From positions 31,419,730 to 31,483,729 of the forward strand of contig CM055113.1 of the NCBI GenBank assembly GCA_029204225.1: DNA of 64,000 nt, in the 5' to 3' direction. This document shows, piece by piece, positions 12,861 to 23,748 of the stretch (within the stretch, counting starts at the first letter, position 1; every line of letters starts with the position of its first letter). The stretch is from Diphasiastrum complanatum. Lineage: Eukaryota; Streptophyta; Lycopodiopsida; Lycopodiales; Lycopodiaceae. Position numbers and translations under genes: made by a program. The notes under the pieces were generated by a model. The model searched no databases and had not been told where the DNA came from. It saw only the letters and a list, made by a program, of their open reading frames with translations.

Positions 12861-15663
12861 AAATGCATGAGGTTTAGTATTAAGCCACTTGATACACTAT
12901 GCTACTTAGAGCTGCAAAGACTATGTGGGCCCATCATTACTAGGGATGCCTTCATTGCATTAACACATGGATAACATCTATTAAGCTCCCTCCCAAATCC
13001 CCAAAAAGTAAAATGTACTACCAAAAGGTACAATGAAAAATGGATTCTTTTCTTGTACCACCAAATCATGCTTTTAGCCTAGCATGAGTAATATCACGCA
13101 TATAGTGAAAATTATTTGTGTCCCAAAGAGGTGGAATTCCAGGCAAAGACATGAGCCGAGGCTGCCTAGATGATCTCAGAGGCAGGAACACTTGCACGAC
13201 CAATATGGGAACATAAAACAATGGTGTCAGTGCCCATGCAAGATACGTATATAAAGTGTATAGTTGTATGAAAGCTGGTAGTCTATTCACTGGTTTCTTA
13301 TCATGCAAACCGCATAAGTCTGCTAGATTTGCAATTCATTATAGCTACCTTCACTCGCTCGCTACTAGCAGTCCAGGACAGATTCGTGACCAACAAAATT
13401 TTCGGGAGATATTCGTGTGTAGGGAGGAGTGATAATGAAAGATGAAAGCAATACCCACAAATGCTCCTACACCAGTACTAGGCAACTTAAAATGATATTT
13501 TAAAGTTGAACTCACCTGCACAAATACTTCATAATTCATTGCCAAGCATGGACTACAAATACTTTTCAAAGATGCAACAACTCTATATAACTCCCAACTT
13601 GACCACATATAGACAAATTGCAACAACTATGAATGCCAATCTGGTTTGACTTCTGCATATTGGTTTGATCAATCTCCATATATACTTCTACTACAAAATG
13701 AAATCCATGCATTGCTCATGAATGAAGAATGTAATTTTGAAGTCTATGGTGTAACTTCAACCATCTTTGACAAAAAATACACAATCAAATACAATATAAT
13801 ACCAATAAAAGTATATTTCAAGTATACATTAAAATTTCAACTTAATTATAATCAATATCAAATTGCAAAAATCAAAATCAAAACATAAATCCATTTCATA
13901 AAGTAAACTCAAACAAAACCAACTATGACAATGTTCAACAAAATATATACAATCATATCAAATATAATCAATCATGAATTTTGTTGTCTAATACAACAAA
14001 AATAAAATCATCAACAAATCTTATCAATTTGTTGTAACTTTCAAATCTATATTCAAAATTTATTACAAATTGATATCTGTTTTTAAAAAATACAAAATTT
14101 CAATATCAAACTGTAGATTCATTGCACAAAATAATTTGCCACACTTTTAAAAATATTTATTTTGAACTTATGATTCTCATTGAATGTCGCAAATGCCTTA
14201 TCATAATCATACACTTGTTGAATTTCTTATATTATGACATGGCAAGACTTTCATGGTACTATGCCACATCATTCTTGCCATGTCATATTGTCATAACACT
14301 ATCATAATCGTACAACAAAAGTAGTTAAATTTTTTACAATCGAACTAAGATTGCATATTGAGATTTAAAAAGTATAAGAATCGTGTATGAAATGATTTTG
14401 TTACTAAATAGGTGATTTTCATTTGATGATAGTTTTCTACAATATTTTGACCACAAAATATGTCTGTCATTTTGGAATATTCACGATCAATATTTATATC
14501 AATCAAAATCAATATTCAAGATATTTCAATATTTACGATCAATATTCACGAGTATTCACAATTATTATTCACAATAATCACAATGAGTGTTCGCAATAAT
14601 CATGATCAATCACAATTATTCACAATATTCCCGATCAGTATTCACAAAAATCACGATCAATCACATAGTCTTCATGATGCATCACTTCAATCTTCATTTC
14701 AATACAAGAAAGTTGGTCCTCTTATGGAATGGATGTGCAATGTCCTTGCTCTTCATTTGTTCTCCTCCATCGCTCATATGCTTTCTTTGTGAATGCTGAT
14801 TGTTGTATGTGATGCTTATGGGGATTGGTCATTCTTATATTTTTTGTGAGAGAGAAGAGTAAGTTTCTATCTTGTTGTGGATCGTAGTGTTAATGGATGT
14901 AGTGTTAATGCTTAGTGTTAGATGTGAATCATTTGCACATGCTGGATTATGAAATATGCTATCATTCTCATGGGAACGAACCTCCGTGTAACAACTAACT
15001 TCATCTCCTTGATGCTTGTGTGGTTGGATCTAGGGTTGAGGATAGCATAGGAAATAGCCCACTACATACTTCTAAGAAAATATCTTAACTAGAAGCCCAA
15101 TGACTGGCTTCATAAACCATAAAAAACCCCGCTATAGTGTTGTGAACACTATTAAGCAACACACAAAACATACTACATGTTTGATGACGACCACAATGGG
15201 ATAAGATCCATGAAAGCCAGATACTCTAGTGGTATCCTAGTTCATATTGCCATAGAGGATTTAGAAGGTTTAGAAGTGATATGGATGCTAGTAATGTGAT
15301 AGATTCTGAAATTGAACAAATACAAAAGGGAAACATACATCTTGATGAAAAAGAAGAAAAAAGAAAATTATGCCATGAATATTCCACATGGAATTGACCT
15401 CATGAAATCCATTATATGTATTTTGATTTTGAATGGAAAATCATGATTTAATGATTGTACAGATGAAGAATGAATGGTTGTAATTGTTGATGACAATGTG
15501 TGATAAAAATTGTTGTTTGAACTTGGTAATATTTGGGAGATGTGTGTGTGCAAGGGTACATTTTGACTATTTAGTACTGTTCTTATCATACACATATTTA
15601 TAATTTTTTTGAAAAAAATAAAACTAATACTTGTGTACTGTTTCACTCTTGTAGAATAATACA
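12861..15663. other. No recognisable gene; AT-rich, with a short motif array at 14460-14680
   Basis: Two minus-strand open stretches (13066-13308 and 13351-13626) contain hydrophobic segments but no family I recognise. From 14460 to about 14680 the words ATTCACGATCAATATT and ATTCACAATAATCA recur. Their reverse complements recur at about 36850-37010. The remainder has frequent stops on both strands. Confidence 0.4.
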
Positions 15664-16901
15664 TTGGTGTCAACGTCTTATAACACGTCGATTGACAATC
15701 TTATCAACAAGATAAGAAATATTGATTTTGGATCATCTTTGGCATTAGACAAAAATCTTGTTGATGATTATAATGATGTTACTAATCACTACACACCTCA
15801 TGATGTGGAAGTTATGCATCTTTTCATTTCGCACGTTATTCACTCCACCACACCTCACATAGATCTTTCCATGGAATCTAGTCATCCCACGATATCACCA
15901 CACATAGATTCTATTCATCCCATGACACCTCACATGGATTCTATCCATCCCACAACACCTCACGCAAATTCTACTATGGATTCTATTCATTTCACGATGT
16001 CACCACACATCAATTCTATCTATCTCGTGACACCTCACATCGATTCTATCCATCCCACGACACCTCACATCGATTCTATCCATCTCACATCACCTCACAT
16101 ACCTTGTGTAGAATCTTCTCTTCTTTCTATCCCATCTAGATTTACTCCATTAAAAAAAAAAACACGACTTGGATGCATTTTGACAAGATTTGAAAATAAA
16201 CAACCAAATTTACGTATTGTTGACTTATCCAAGAACGTTTTAAATTCATTGACTGAGTCTCCCCTTCCTCCGTACCTAGAAGCATTGGTTAAGCCCTTTG
16301 ATAGAAAGAAATATTCATGTTGGCCTGATAGAGTACCACTACCATTATGTGGAACATCATTTTCATATTGGGGTCATATGTACATGATCAAGCCAAGTGA
16401 GTACTTTCCTAATGCAGGATTGGGTTTATTTTCTTTGACTAGCATTGATATCCCCTTGAATAGTGTTGTCACATTAATGCCTTATGCAGGACCTCAATAC
16501 AATTGGGGTGATTGGCATGCTCTATGTCATCACCAATGGAGAATGCAAGTTTATGGCTTGAATGCCAATGCTTGTTCTTTGGAAGGGCGACGTGTGCAAG
16601 GAGAGAATGTTTTGAAATCACATCGTATGTACATTGATGGGCATCCAAAAAATATGGCAATATTGCTACATATATAAATAGTTCCATTGGGCACCCTTCA
16701 TTAACTAATTGTGATTTCGAGGAACGCACCAATGGAAAGGAAGAATACTTTTCTAGGAACTCAAAAAGTACATCCGTAATGGTATGTGCGATAAGGCCCA
16801 TTAAATATGGTGAAGAGCTATTCATCAAATATAGCTTCAATTGCCCTTTTCCAAGATGTGTACAAGAGGCTTTGAGCCAAACTCAAGCATGTACCTTGTG
16901 A
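15664..16901 (+). pseudogene. SET-domain protein with N-terminal PHIDSIHPT repeats, one frameshift
   Basis: The frame is open from 15664 (methionine chosen as first in frame) to 16674, then continues in another frame to a stop at 16901. The shift falls at a run of six A (16647-16652). The N-terminal half has a 10-residue repeat (listed separately). From about residue 250 a SET domain is visible: GLGLFSLTSIDIPLNSVV (the SET-N strand), then after the shift TYINSSIGHPSLTNCDFEE, where NHS.xPNC is usual, and IKYGEELFIKYSF, matching the GEELxxDY catalytic-tyrosine motif. SET domains transfer methyl groups from S-adenosylmethionine to lysine. Pre-SET and post-SET cysteines are not obvious. It could be a recent pseudogene, or a live gene if the A-run indel is an assembly error. 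Confidence 0.7.
15895..16110 (+). repeat. 30-bp coding tandem repeat (about 7 units)
   Basis: Units encode ten residues of the form S/T-P-H-I-D-S-I-H-P-T. Seven units are recognisable, one carrying a small insertion. Frame is kept throughout, and third positions vary, so the array was probably maintained as coding sequence for some time. Confidence 0.85.
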
Positions 16902-17066
16902 ATATCAAAACACATTTTATCTATTTAGTGAGAGCAAGTTATGTTGAATGTGAATTAATTGTTGTTTTTATATTTCATATTGCATGCCTTAATTTAAGAT
17001 ATGGTGTTTGATTTGCATGTCTTTATTTTAGTTTTAATTTTCATGAATGACAATCTTATATGTTAA
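16902..17066. other. Spacer between SET relic and RBR fragment
   Basis: Short AT-rich spacer without a recognisable feature. Similarity to the RBR gene at 62 kb begins abruptly near 17068. Confidence 0.5.
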
Positions 17067-17396
17067 TTGTATCCTGAATGCTCAAGCCTTATGTTAAAGC
17101 CAGAATGTGACATTTCCGAACGGTCAATTACCAGCTCAGGACACCCGCATACGACTGCTGTGGGGTGCGTTCAATGTGAGGCATGTCATCGTTTTTCCTG
17201 CATGAAATGTATGGTGTCCTGGCATGGAGATCTTAGCTGTTCCGAGTATCAAGATAAACCTGTGACTCCCGGGGCCTTTGGAGATAATGAACTGCTTCAA
17301 TTAGCAGAAAGGGAGAATTGGCAGCGATGCGATAAATGTGCTCGAGTCATTTAGCCCATGTCTGGCTGCAACCGTATCATCTGCTTGTGAGCAACC
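17067..17396 (+). pseudogene. RBR E3 ligase IBR fragment (broken copy B)
   Basis: This is a near-identical copy of 62266-62580 in the RBR gene. It begins mid-domain (PECSSLMLKPECD) and covers the IBR zinc ligands: CEACHRFSC, then CMVSWH and the final C before SEYQ, keeping C-x2-C-x4-C-x2-C-x4-H-x4-C. It then has the first RING2 pair (CDKC). A GAG to TAG change at about 17352 stops the frame before the catalytic region GCNRIIC. RING1 is absent and exon 4 is deleted. The shared non-coding flank continues to the right into a CACTA end, exactly as at 62-63 kb. It is a truncated duplicate with no expected activity. Confidence 0.85.
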
Positions 17397-18723
17397 TCCC
17401 ACGAATGAAATGATCTTCCTAGAGTTTTCCCATTGTCTTTACTCTCCAACCAAACATTCTTTATGAACAGTTTCATTCCGAGCATATAGCATCTACACAA
17501 CTTGTTATTTTTGCTTTACTCATATAGCAAAGTCATGTTAGATTAGTAACACCTGATCAGACACATTATTTTCTTTTATAAATGTCGCTATGAGATTATT
17601 GTCCATCGACTGGCAACTATTTAAAATCGTCGCTTGCGATAGTTACTTTAAAGATATTTCAGCGACATCTATCGACGATTACAAATTATTATCGGTGCGC
17701 AATGCTATAGTAACAAAAAATTAGTCGACTATACTAAATAGATGTCGTTGGGCGACGCTAGAGAACGTTTGCAGAAAAAAAACCCGAAAGATTATTTTTT
17801 GGCACCCACATTTCCAACGACATTTAAAATTAGTGTCGCTTGGGGACACTAACTTTTCTAGCAGAAGAAATCCCGGACCCTCTCTTTAAAAAAGCAACAT
17901 TTGGAACGTCGCCCAACAACGTTAAAGTTAATGAAAGTTTAGTTAAAAAATTTCATTTTGGACACATAGAAATAATTTTTGTTTCGAGAACTGTGTTGCT
18001 AGAAATATTCTTTGAGAATTGTGTTGCATAAATCCGTAAATTCTATGTTTCTTATAATTTTGTTACAATTTGTATTGTGTTAAAAGAAATATAGCATGAA
18101 AAACAAAGAAAATGAAGTTAATTTAATTGAAAATATGTGTCAGAAAAAAGAAGAGAGAAGCAAAATATATTTGGTATTGATGAATTGATCATAATTAAAA
18201 AAAAATGTAAGGCAAGACAATGAAAGCTACCACTTGGCATATTTTGAAACAACCATATATAAACCCGTTCATATTGTATATAATGTCGAGATGTAAACGC
18301 AAGAGATCATTACAAGCAACAATTAAATAAAATTTTAAATATAATTCAATCAATTTCATTTGCAGACAATTTTTCATTTACATCATCATTGATATTTTGC
18401 CATTCATTTGAGCCATATTCTAAACGTAGTGCATCTTGAAATGGATATAAGTGCCTCTAGTTCATCGTCTTGATCATTTGCGTCACTTTTACACTCATCT
18501 AATAGTCTAATTCTTTCAAGCAAATGGTCTACTCTTGTTGGAAGATTATTAGTAACATCATTAATGTTTTCATTTATTTCAATTTCAACCCTTCCATCAT
18601 TGTTATTGACATCCCAATCATCATGCTTGTTTGGCTCCATTAAATAATAAATTATTTCATTTTCTTCATTATGTGGATTCGCTTCTACATGATTTTCCAT
18701 ATCGTGATCGCTTTCGTCTTCTT
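17396..18723. mobile_element. RBR 3' flank plus CACTA end, copy 1 (interrupted by element A)
   Basis: From 17396 to about 17566 the sequence matches the 3' flank of the RBR gene (62580-63028) with a 264-bp deletion. From about 17567 it matches the subterminal part of the CACTA transposon that starts at 63321. It shows repeated words such as GTCGCT, GCGACG and TCGTTGGGCGACGC. The CACTA tip itself is missing because about 400 bp present at 63.03-63.44 kb are deleted. Copy 1 is cut at 18723 by element A and resumes at 23749-23868. Confidence 0.8.
18404..18723 (-). pseudogene. CACTA-encoded acidic reading frame, fragment
   Basis: A minus-strand frame runs through the CACTA end. It is rich in D, E and N and includes RIRLLDECKSDANDQDDELE. 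The same segment (IRLLDECGSDTNDQDDELE) recurs at 24.8 kb, downstream of the TNP2/DUF4218 relic, so it is probably the C-terminal part of a transposon protein. The apparent start codon at 18739 lies inside the inserted LTR and is spurious. Confidence 0.55.
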
Positions 18724-19425
18724 TGTGAGAAATTGGCAAAAATCTAGCATGGTATTTTTTATGATAGAAGTTTGTAAGTGAATCTCACATGTGTGGAGGA
18801 TGTTCCCACGTGTGGAGAATTGTAAAGTAAATCAAAATGTTTGATATAGGGGTCTCATAGAATTTCATAGTCAAGCATTTAGGTGTAGGATGTTGATAGG
18901 GTCAAATTTGGCATAGATGGCAAATTATCCATTTCCACTTGTAATGCCACAATTGAGCCAAAATAGAGTAGGAGGCCAAACTTGTGCCAATTAGAGTGTA
19001 GACAAGTGTAATGCTTTTGTTTGATGAAGTTTAAGAGGTCTAATAGGATTTAGAGGTGGAACCATGTGTGGTCCAATAGGAATTTGAGGTCTGCTTGAAT
19101 ATAGTCCAATAGAATTTAGAGGTGCATGGATCAATGGTCCAATAGGATTAAGAGGTGGCAAAGTGTGATCCAATCATAGTTAAGCATAGTGGTAGCTCAT
19201 GAATCTACTAATATCATTGTACTCCTCATTTGGATCTAATTGATTTTGAGATTGAGTGGATTTGAGTGTCATTGAATTTCTAGCTTTCTCTCTCTACCCG
19301 AGAGCTCATGATGGTTTTTCTCTCTCTACCCGAGGAGAGCAGCTTGTTTTTACTTAGAATACTTTTGGAACACTAGGAGATCACAAGTACATGTAGTGGA
19401 CAGTCCACACGTGTGAAATTCAACA
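18724..19425 (+). repeat. Element A 5' LTR (702 bp)
   Basis: Nearly identical to the right LTR apart from about 122 bp missing before TAGGAGATCACAAG. It contains two CACRTGTG-type palindromes at 18786-18795 and 18805-18814 and a CACACGTGTG at 19406-19415. About four imperfect 32-bp units built on TCCAATAGGATTTAGAGGTG lie at 19035-19160. Confidence 0.93.
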
Positions 19426-19438
19426 TGGTATCAGAGCC
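19426..19438 (+). promoter_or_regulatory. Element A primer binding site
   Basis: TGGTATCAGAGCC starts immediately after the 5' LTR and complements the 3' end of plant initiator methionine tRNA, the usual copia primer. Confidence 0.92.
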
Positions 19439-20254
19439 TACCTAAGGTTACCATGATTTTGATCCATCTAAGTGAAAAATTTTTCATCAATCTTGAGCTA
19501 GAAGTTGTCAAGGCCCATTTTCCTAGCTATCTTGTTCAATCTTGGATCAAAAGAGATCAAAAGGACATTGATTGGGTCTGACCTGGTAATGTACGGAATC
19601 AGGTGCTCAGACACGTGTGAGGAACATCCAATTTCAGTTTGGGAGTTCTCTTTCATGTTTGATCCAAAAATCTTGCTAGATAGCTTGTTTTGAAGCTATT
19701 TTTGTCTAGTTTCTGATGCAATCAGGTTCATTCCATTTGGTTGTGCCAATAAAAAGTTATAAGCTTTTGAAGAGGGTTAGGTAGGGCACCTAGACCTGGG
19801 TGGACACATTTGGTTTGGTCAAGAGATTGCTTGTTTGATCCAAAATCACAGTTGAATGCTTACCAATCTCATCTATATGTGATCTTGGCACTATTTTGAG
19901 ATCTTAGCCATTTTGTTTCATGCAATATCATTGTATTTGAGTCAAATTTGATTTCTTAGTGTATTTCACACGTGCTAAGAGTGTTTGATCCTAACTTTGC
20001 CCATAATCCATCATTTGATGTGAAGTAGATCTAGTTTTGGAGAGATTGAGATAGCTAGTGAGAATCATCTCACAGTTTGTTGCAAGATCTTGCATAGGAG
20101 ATTGTAGCACACCATTATTGGATCCTATAGTGAGAGAGAAGCAACATTTTTTGTTCATCACTTTTATTTATCTCCACTTTACATGAGTTCAATGAGTTCA
20201 TACTTGTTGCAACCAAGTGAGAGATTGTCTACCTCCAGTTATTGAATATGAAAG

Positions 20255-20720
20255 TTGAGGATGGAGTCCATCTTGATACTCCAAGATGTGATGGACATTG
20301 TACTTGGGATTGAGGAGGAGCCTCAAGTCCTTCAAGAAGTACAAAAGTACAAGAAGAGAGCTAGGATGGCTCTCCACTACATTAAGATGAATGTCTCTAA
20401 TGAGATATTGAGGGAGATTGGTGATTGTTCTACATCCAAGGAAGCTTGGGATTGTCTCAAGTCCATCTATGAAGCTAAGAACACCTCTAGGCTCCTCACT
20501 CTTAGAAATCAAATTTTTCAAAGTAGTCAAAAGAGTGATGAGAGTGCAAGGATATTCATAGGGAGCTTGCATGTATTGGTGACTCAATCAATCAAAGTGA
20601 GCTAGTCCAAGTCATTCTCAATGGCTTGAGTGATGAGAGTCAAGGATATTCATAGGGAGCTTGCATGTATTGGTGACTCAATCAATAAAGTGAGCTAGTC
20701 CAAGTCATTCTCAATGGCTT
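20255..20720 (+). pseudogene. Element A gag 5' part, frameshifted and tandemly duplicated
   Basis: The Gag N-terminal region starts in a recognisable form near 20255 (MESILILQDVMDIVLGIEEE). It parallels element B Gag through LALH-like, STSKEAWDCLKSIYE and RNQIFQSSQKS segments. A shift near 20545 leads to a stop at about 20605. A 94-bp segment is duplicated in tandem (about 20548-20641 and 20642-20735), with one base missing in the second copy, and this separates the 5' Gag frame from the long downstream ORF. The true Gag start lies upstream and is also disrupted. Confidence 0.8.
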
Positions 20721-22815
20721 GAGAGATGAATATGACAACCTTGTCCAATCCTATGCCATTAAGGAGGAGCTACCAAGTTTGGAGGCCCTTCAAAGTGTGC
20801 TTATTTCTAAAGAATCAAGACAAGAGTACAAACTCTTGAGGATGGACAAGCTATCACTCAATCATGATGATGGCAAAGTTCTATTTGCCAAGCACAAAGA
20901 GAGGAGTAAGAAGCAACACCATCACTTCTCTAATGACAAAGCTAAAGACCAAGATGAAGAGGAGGAGGAGGATACCTGTCATGCTTCTACTTCAAATCTC
21001 AAGAAGAAGAAGATCAAGTGCTTTTATTGTGGCAAGAAAGGCCATTATGCCACCAATTGTTTCAAGAAGAAGAATCAACTCAATCAAGCCAACATCACCA
21101 ATGAGAAAGAAGACTATATTGCAAGTGATGGAGAAGGCTCTCTTATGGAATCAAGCTTCTCCTCTTCCACCTTCAACAAGGATGACTCATGGTATATTGA
21201 TAGTGGAGCATCTTCAGATATGTGTGGCTCCAAGCACTTTTTTTCATCTATTATGCCTTATGATGGAGTCAAGAAGACCATATACATTGCAAGCAAGCAT
21301 GAGTGCAATATTGAAGGAGTAGGGATTATTCCCTTGAAGCTTGCATCTTCTAAAGATCTCTTTCTCAACAATGTTCTTTTTGTCCCAAAGCTTACAAAGA
21401 ACATCTTAAGTGTTGGCCAACTTCTTGATAGTGGCTTTGATGTCAATTTCAATATTGACAATTGTGTGATTAAGAAGAATGGTGAGATCCTTTCATATGG
21501 ATCAAGATTTGAAGGCATCTACAAATTGGATCCAAGTGAGAGTGCAAACTCTCTTGATGTTTCTTATATGTCCAATATCTCAAAGGAGGATGATCACACA
21601 AAATGCACATATCTTCTCTCTTCAAGTATTATGGTGTATGATTATTTCTTATTATTCAAAGCATATGTTGAGAAGAAATTCTCATTGAAGATCAAAGCTT
21701 TGAGGAGTATTGGAGCTCTTGAAGGAATAGCACCATATGAAGTTTTATTCAAAGTTGATCACCTTAGTGAACTTGATAGTGCTTGCTTTGCACATATTCC
21801 CTTGGAAACAAGAAGGAAGGATGATCCAAGCTCATGGATCATGATTGGATACTCATCCATCAAGGAGGCCTTTAGTGTCTTTACACTCTCTATTTCAAAA
21901 GTGATTGTGAATAGAGATGTCACATTGCATGAAGATTCAATGTTGGAAGTGGCCGAGATCAAGGCTTCTCAAGAAGCATCACAAATTATCCTTTTTGAAG
22001 GTATTCAAGTTATGATGGGGCCAATGTGTGAGGAGTTTCTTCTTCATATGATTTCAAGAAGATCTTCAAGATGCATGGTCGAGTCTTTATGGCTCACCTT
22101 ACATGGCAAAGAGGGGCATCTTTCATGTTGTATCTACTACAACACATTCATATATGCTTCTCTTCCTTTGCTTGAAATGCTATCTTGCTTCATTGAATTT
22201 TTTGGATCTCAAAGTTCAAGAAAAGCTATACTAGTTTTGTATGATGCTTATGGTATGGACATGTTTCTTGTCATTATTGACTTAGATGTGTTTCCAATAC
22301 TTTTTGAAAGCAAGATATTGTATTTTCAAAAGTATGCTCTTGGTTCTAGTAAGAACCAGATTGAGCTTGGTACTCACTTTTTTGAGAATCATGTTTTCAC
22401 ATGTTTTGAGGCAAATTGTAAACTCCTCTTGAGATTAAGTGAAGCATCCAAAGTGTACACTTACATCTTTGAGAGAGTAACTAGCCTAAAAAAGATCAAG
22501 ATAGTCTTTGATATCAAGATTAGATCCATCATGGATATAGTTCATTGTATGTGGACTAGTCAAGCTAGAAAGCATAATCTTGATAATCATCATTGTTTCA
22601 CATCTTATGATCTTGATCTCCATGATCCTTATGAGGCTTGGAAGCCTCATATTTCTCTATTTATGGTGCATCCATCATGCAAGTGGAACTTTCAAAGCAA
22701 AGATCATCATCAAGCATGGAGGAAGCCTATGATCATAGTGGCATATTGGTGGAGCACTCTTCAAAGGCATTGGCAAGAGATCTCTACCAAAGAGATTTTA
22801 TCATGGATATGGTGA
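20719..22815 (+). CDS. Element A Gag-protease ORF with unrecognised C-terminal region (698 aa)
   Basis: Residues 1-95 continue copia Gag (EYDNLVQSYAIKEELPSLE). A zinc knuckle of form CX2CX4HX4C spans 101-114 (CFYCGKKGHYATNC). The protease motif DSGAS is at 161-165, followed by NVLFVPKLTKNILSVGQLL. Short pieces of integrase follow: 314-329 (FKAYVEKKFSLKIKALR, then the frame skips the catalytic DNGGE), 334-345, and the integrase C-terminal tail at 359-404. Residues 405-698 match no copia domain and nothing I recognise. No YVDD or RNase H motif exists. It may start upstream if the gag shift is bypassed. Gag and protease could be functional, but the element would need pol supplied from elsewhere. 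Confidence 0.8.
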   Translation: MRDEYDNLVQSYAIKEELPSLEALQSVLISKESRQEYKLLRMDKLSLNHDDGKVLFAKHKERSKKQHHHFSNDKAKDQDEEEEEDTCHASTSNLKKKKIKCFYCGKKGHYATNCFKKKNQLNQANITNEKEDYIASDGEGSLMESSFSSSTFNKDDSWYIDSGASSDMCGSKHFFSSIMPYDGVKKTIYIASKHECNIEGVGIIPLKLASSKDLFLNNVLFVPKLTKNILSVGQLLDSGFDVNFNIDNCVIKKNGEILSYGSRFEGIYKLDPSESANSLDVSYMSNISKEDDHTKCTYLLSSSIMVYDYFLLFKAYVEKKFSLKIKALRSIGALEGIAPYEVLFKVDHLSELDSACFAHIPLETRRKDDPSSWIMIGYSSIKEAFSVFTLSISKVIVNRDVTLHEDSMLEVAEIKASQEASQIILFEGIQVMMGPMCEEFLLHMISRRSSRCMVESLWLTLHGKEGHLSCCIYYNTFIYASLPLLEMLSCFIEFFGSQSSRKAILVLYDAYGMDMFLVIIDLDVFPILFESKILYFQKYALGSSKNQIELGTHFFENHVFTCFEANCKLLLRLSEASKVYTYIFERVTSLKKIKIVFDIKIRSIMDIVHCMWTSQARKHNLDNHHCFTSYDLDLHDPYEAWKPHISLFMVHPSCKWNFQSKDHHQAWRKPMIIVAYWWSTLQRHWQEISTKEILSWIW

Positions 22816-22924
22816 GGGTGCTGCTATGATGGATCCCTTGGCTGATCATACCAAAGGATCCACTCAAAAATATTTACAAACTTCTCAAGTGATCTAGTAC
22901 CTTTCCAAGCTATATTTTGAGGAG

Positions 22925-23748
22925 TGTGAGAAATTGGCAAAAATCTAGCTTGGTATTTTTTATGATAGAAGTTTGTAAGTGAATCTCACATGTGTGGAGG
23001 ATGCTCCCACGTGTGGAGAATTGTAAAGTAAATCAAAATGTTTGATATAGGGGTCTCATAGAATCTCATAGTCAAGCATTTAGGTGTAGGATGTTGATAG
23101 GGTCAAATTTGGCATAGATGGCAAATTATCCATTTCCACTTGTAATGCCACTATTGAGCCAAAATAGAGTAGGAGGCCAAACTTGTGCCAATTAGAGTGT
23201 AGACAAGTGTAATGCTTTTGTTTGATGAAGTTTAAGAGGTCCAATAGGATTTAGAGGTGGAACCATGTGTGGTCCAATAGGAATTTGGGGTCTGCTTGAA
23301 TATAGTCCAATAGAATTTAGAGGTGCATGGATCAATGGTCCAATAGGATTAAGAGGTGGCAAAGTGTGATCCAATCATAGTTAAGCATAGTGGTAGCTCA
23401 TGAATCTACTAATATCATTGTACTCCTCATTTGGATCTAATTGATTTTGAGAATGAGTGGATTTGAGTGTCATTGAATTTCTAGCTTTCTCTCTCTACCC
23501 GAGAGCTCATGATGGTTTTTCTCTCTCTACCCGAGGAGAGCAGCTTGTTTTTACTTAGAATACTTTTGGAACACTTACCACACTTGTGAGTGAGAGTTGG
23601 AAGTGATTGAATGCATGTAGTAGTGTGTTTTTGCCATAGGATCTAAGATTGATCTTGAATCTCAATCTAGTCTTGATCTTGGTGCATCTACACACCTTAG
23701 GAGATCACAAGTCATGTAGTGGACAGTCCACACATGTGAAATTCAACA
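22925..23748 (+). repeat. Element A 3' LTR (824 bp)
   Basis: Starts TGTGAG right after a GAGGAG polypurine stretch and ends TTCAACA. It carries about 122 bp absent from the 5' LTR. The paired palindromes are at 22987-22996 and 23006-23015, again 19 bp apart. Confidence 0.93.

Larger units (their letters stand above)
18724..23748 (+). mobile_element. Element A: complete non-autonomous Ty1/copia LTR retrotransposon
   Basis: Both ends are LTRs that begin TGTGAGAAATTGGC and finish TTCAACA. A PBS follows the left LTR and a short GAGGAG polypurine stretch precedes the right LTR. The flanks TTCTT (18719-18723) and TTATT (23749-23753) are a 4/5 match and a plausible target duplication. The interior is about 3.5 kb, short for copia, because integrase core, reverse transcriptase and RNase H are absent. 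It sits in a CACTA end whose uninterrupted counterpart is at about 24901-24912. Confidence 0.92.

Noticed and set aside
13351-13626. Minus-strand frame of 91 residues, with another at 13066-13308, considered as exons of a membrane protein
   Set aside because: Neither shows a recognised motif, and no consistent intron phase links them.
18991-19173. 60-residue minus-strand frame, repeated at 23192-23374 (PLNPIGPL-like)
   Set aside because: It lies inside both LTRs of element A. The peptide repeats simply reflect the 32-bp LTR units.
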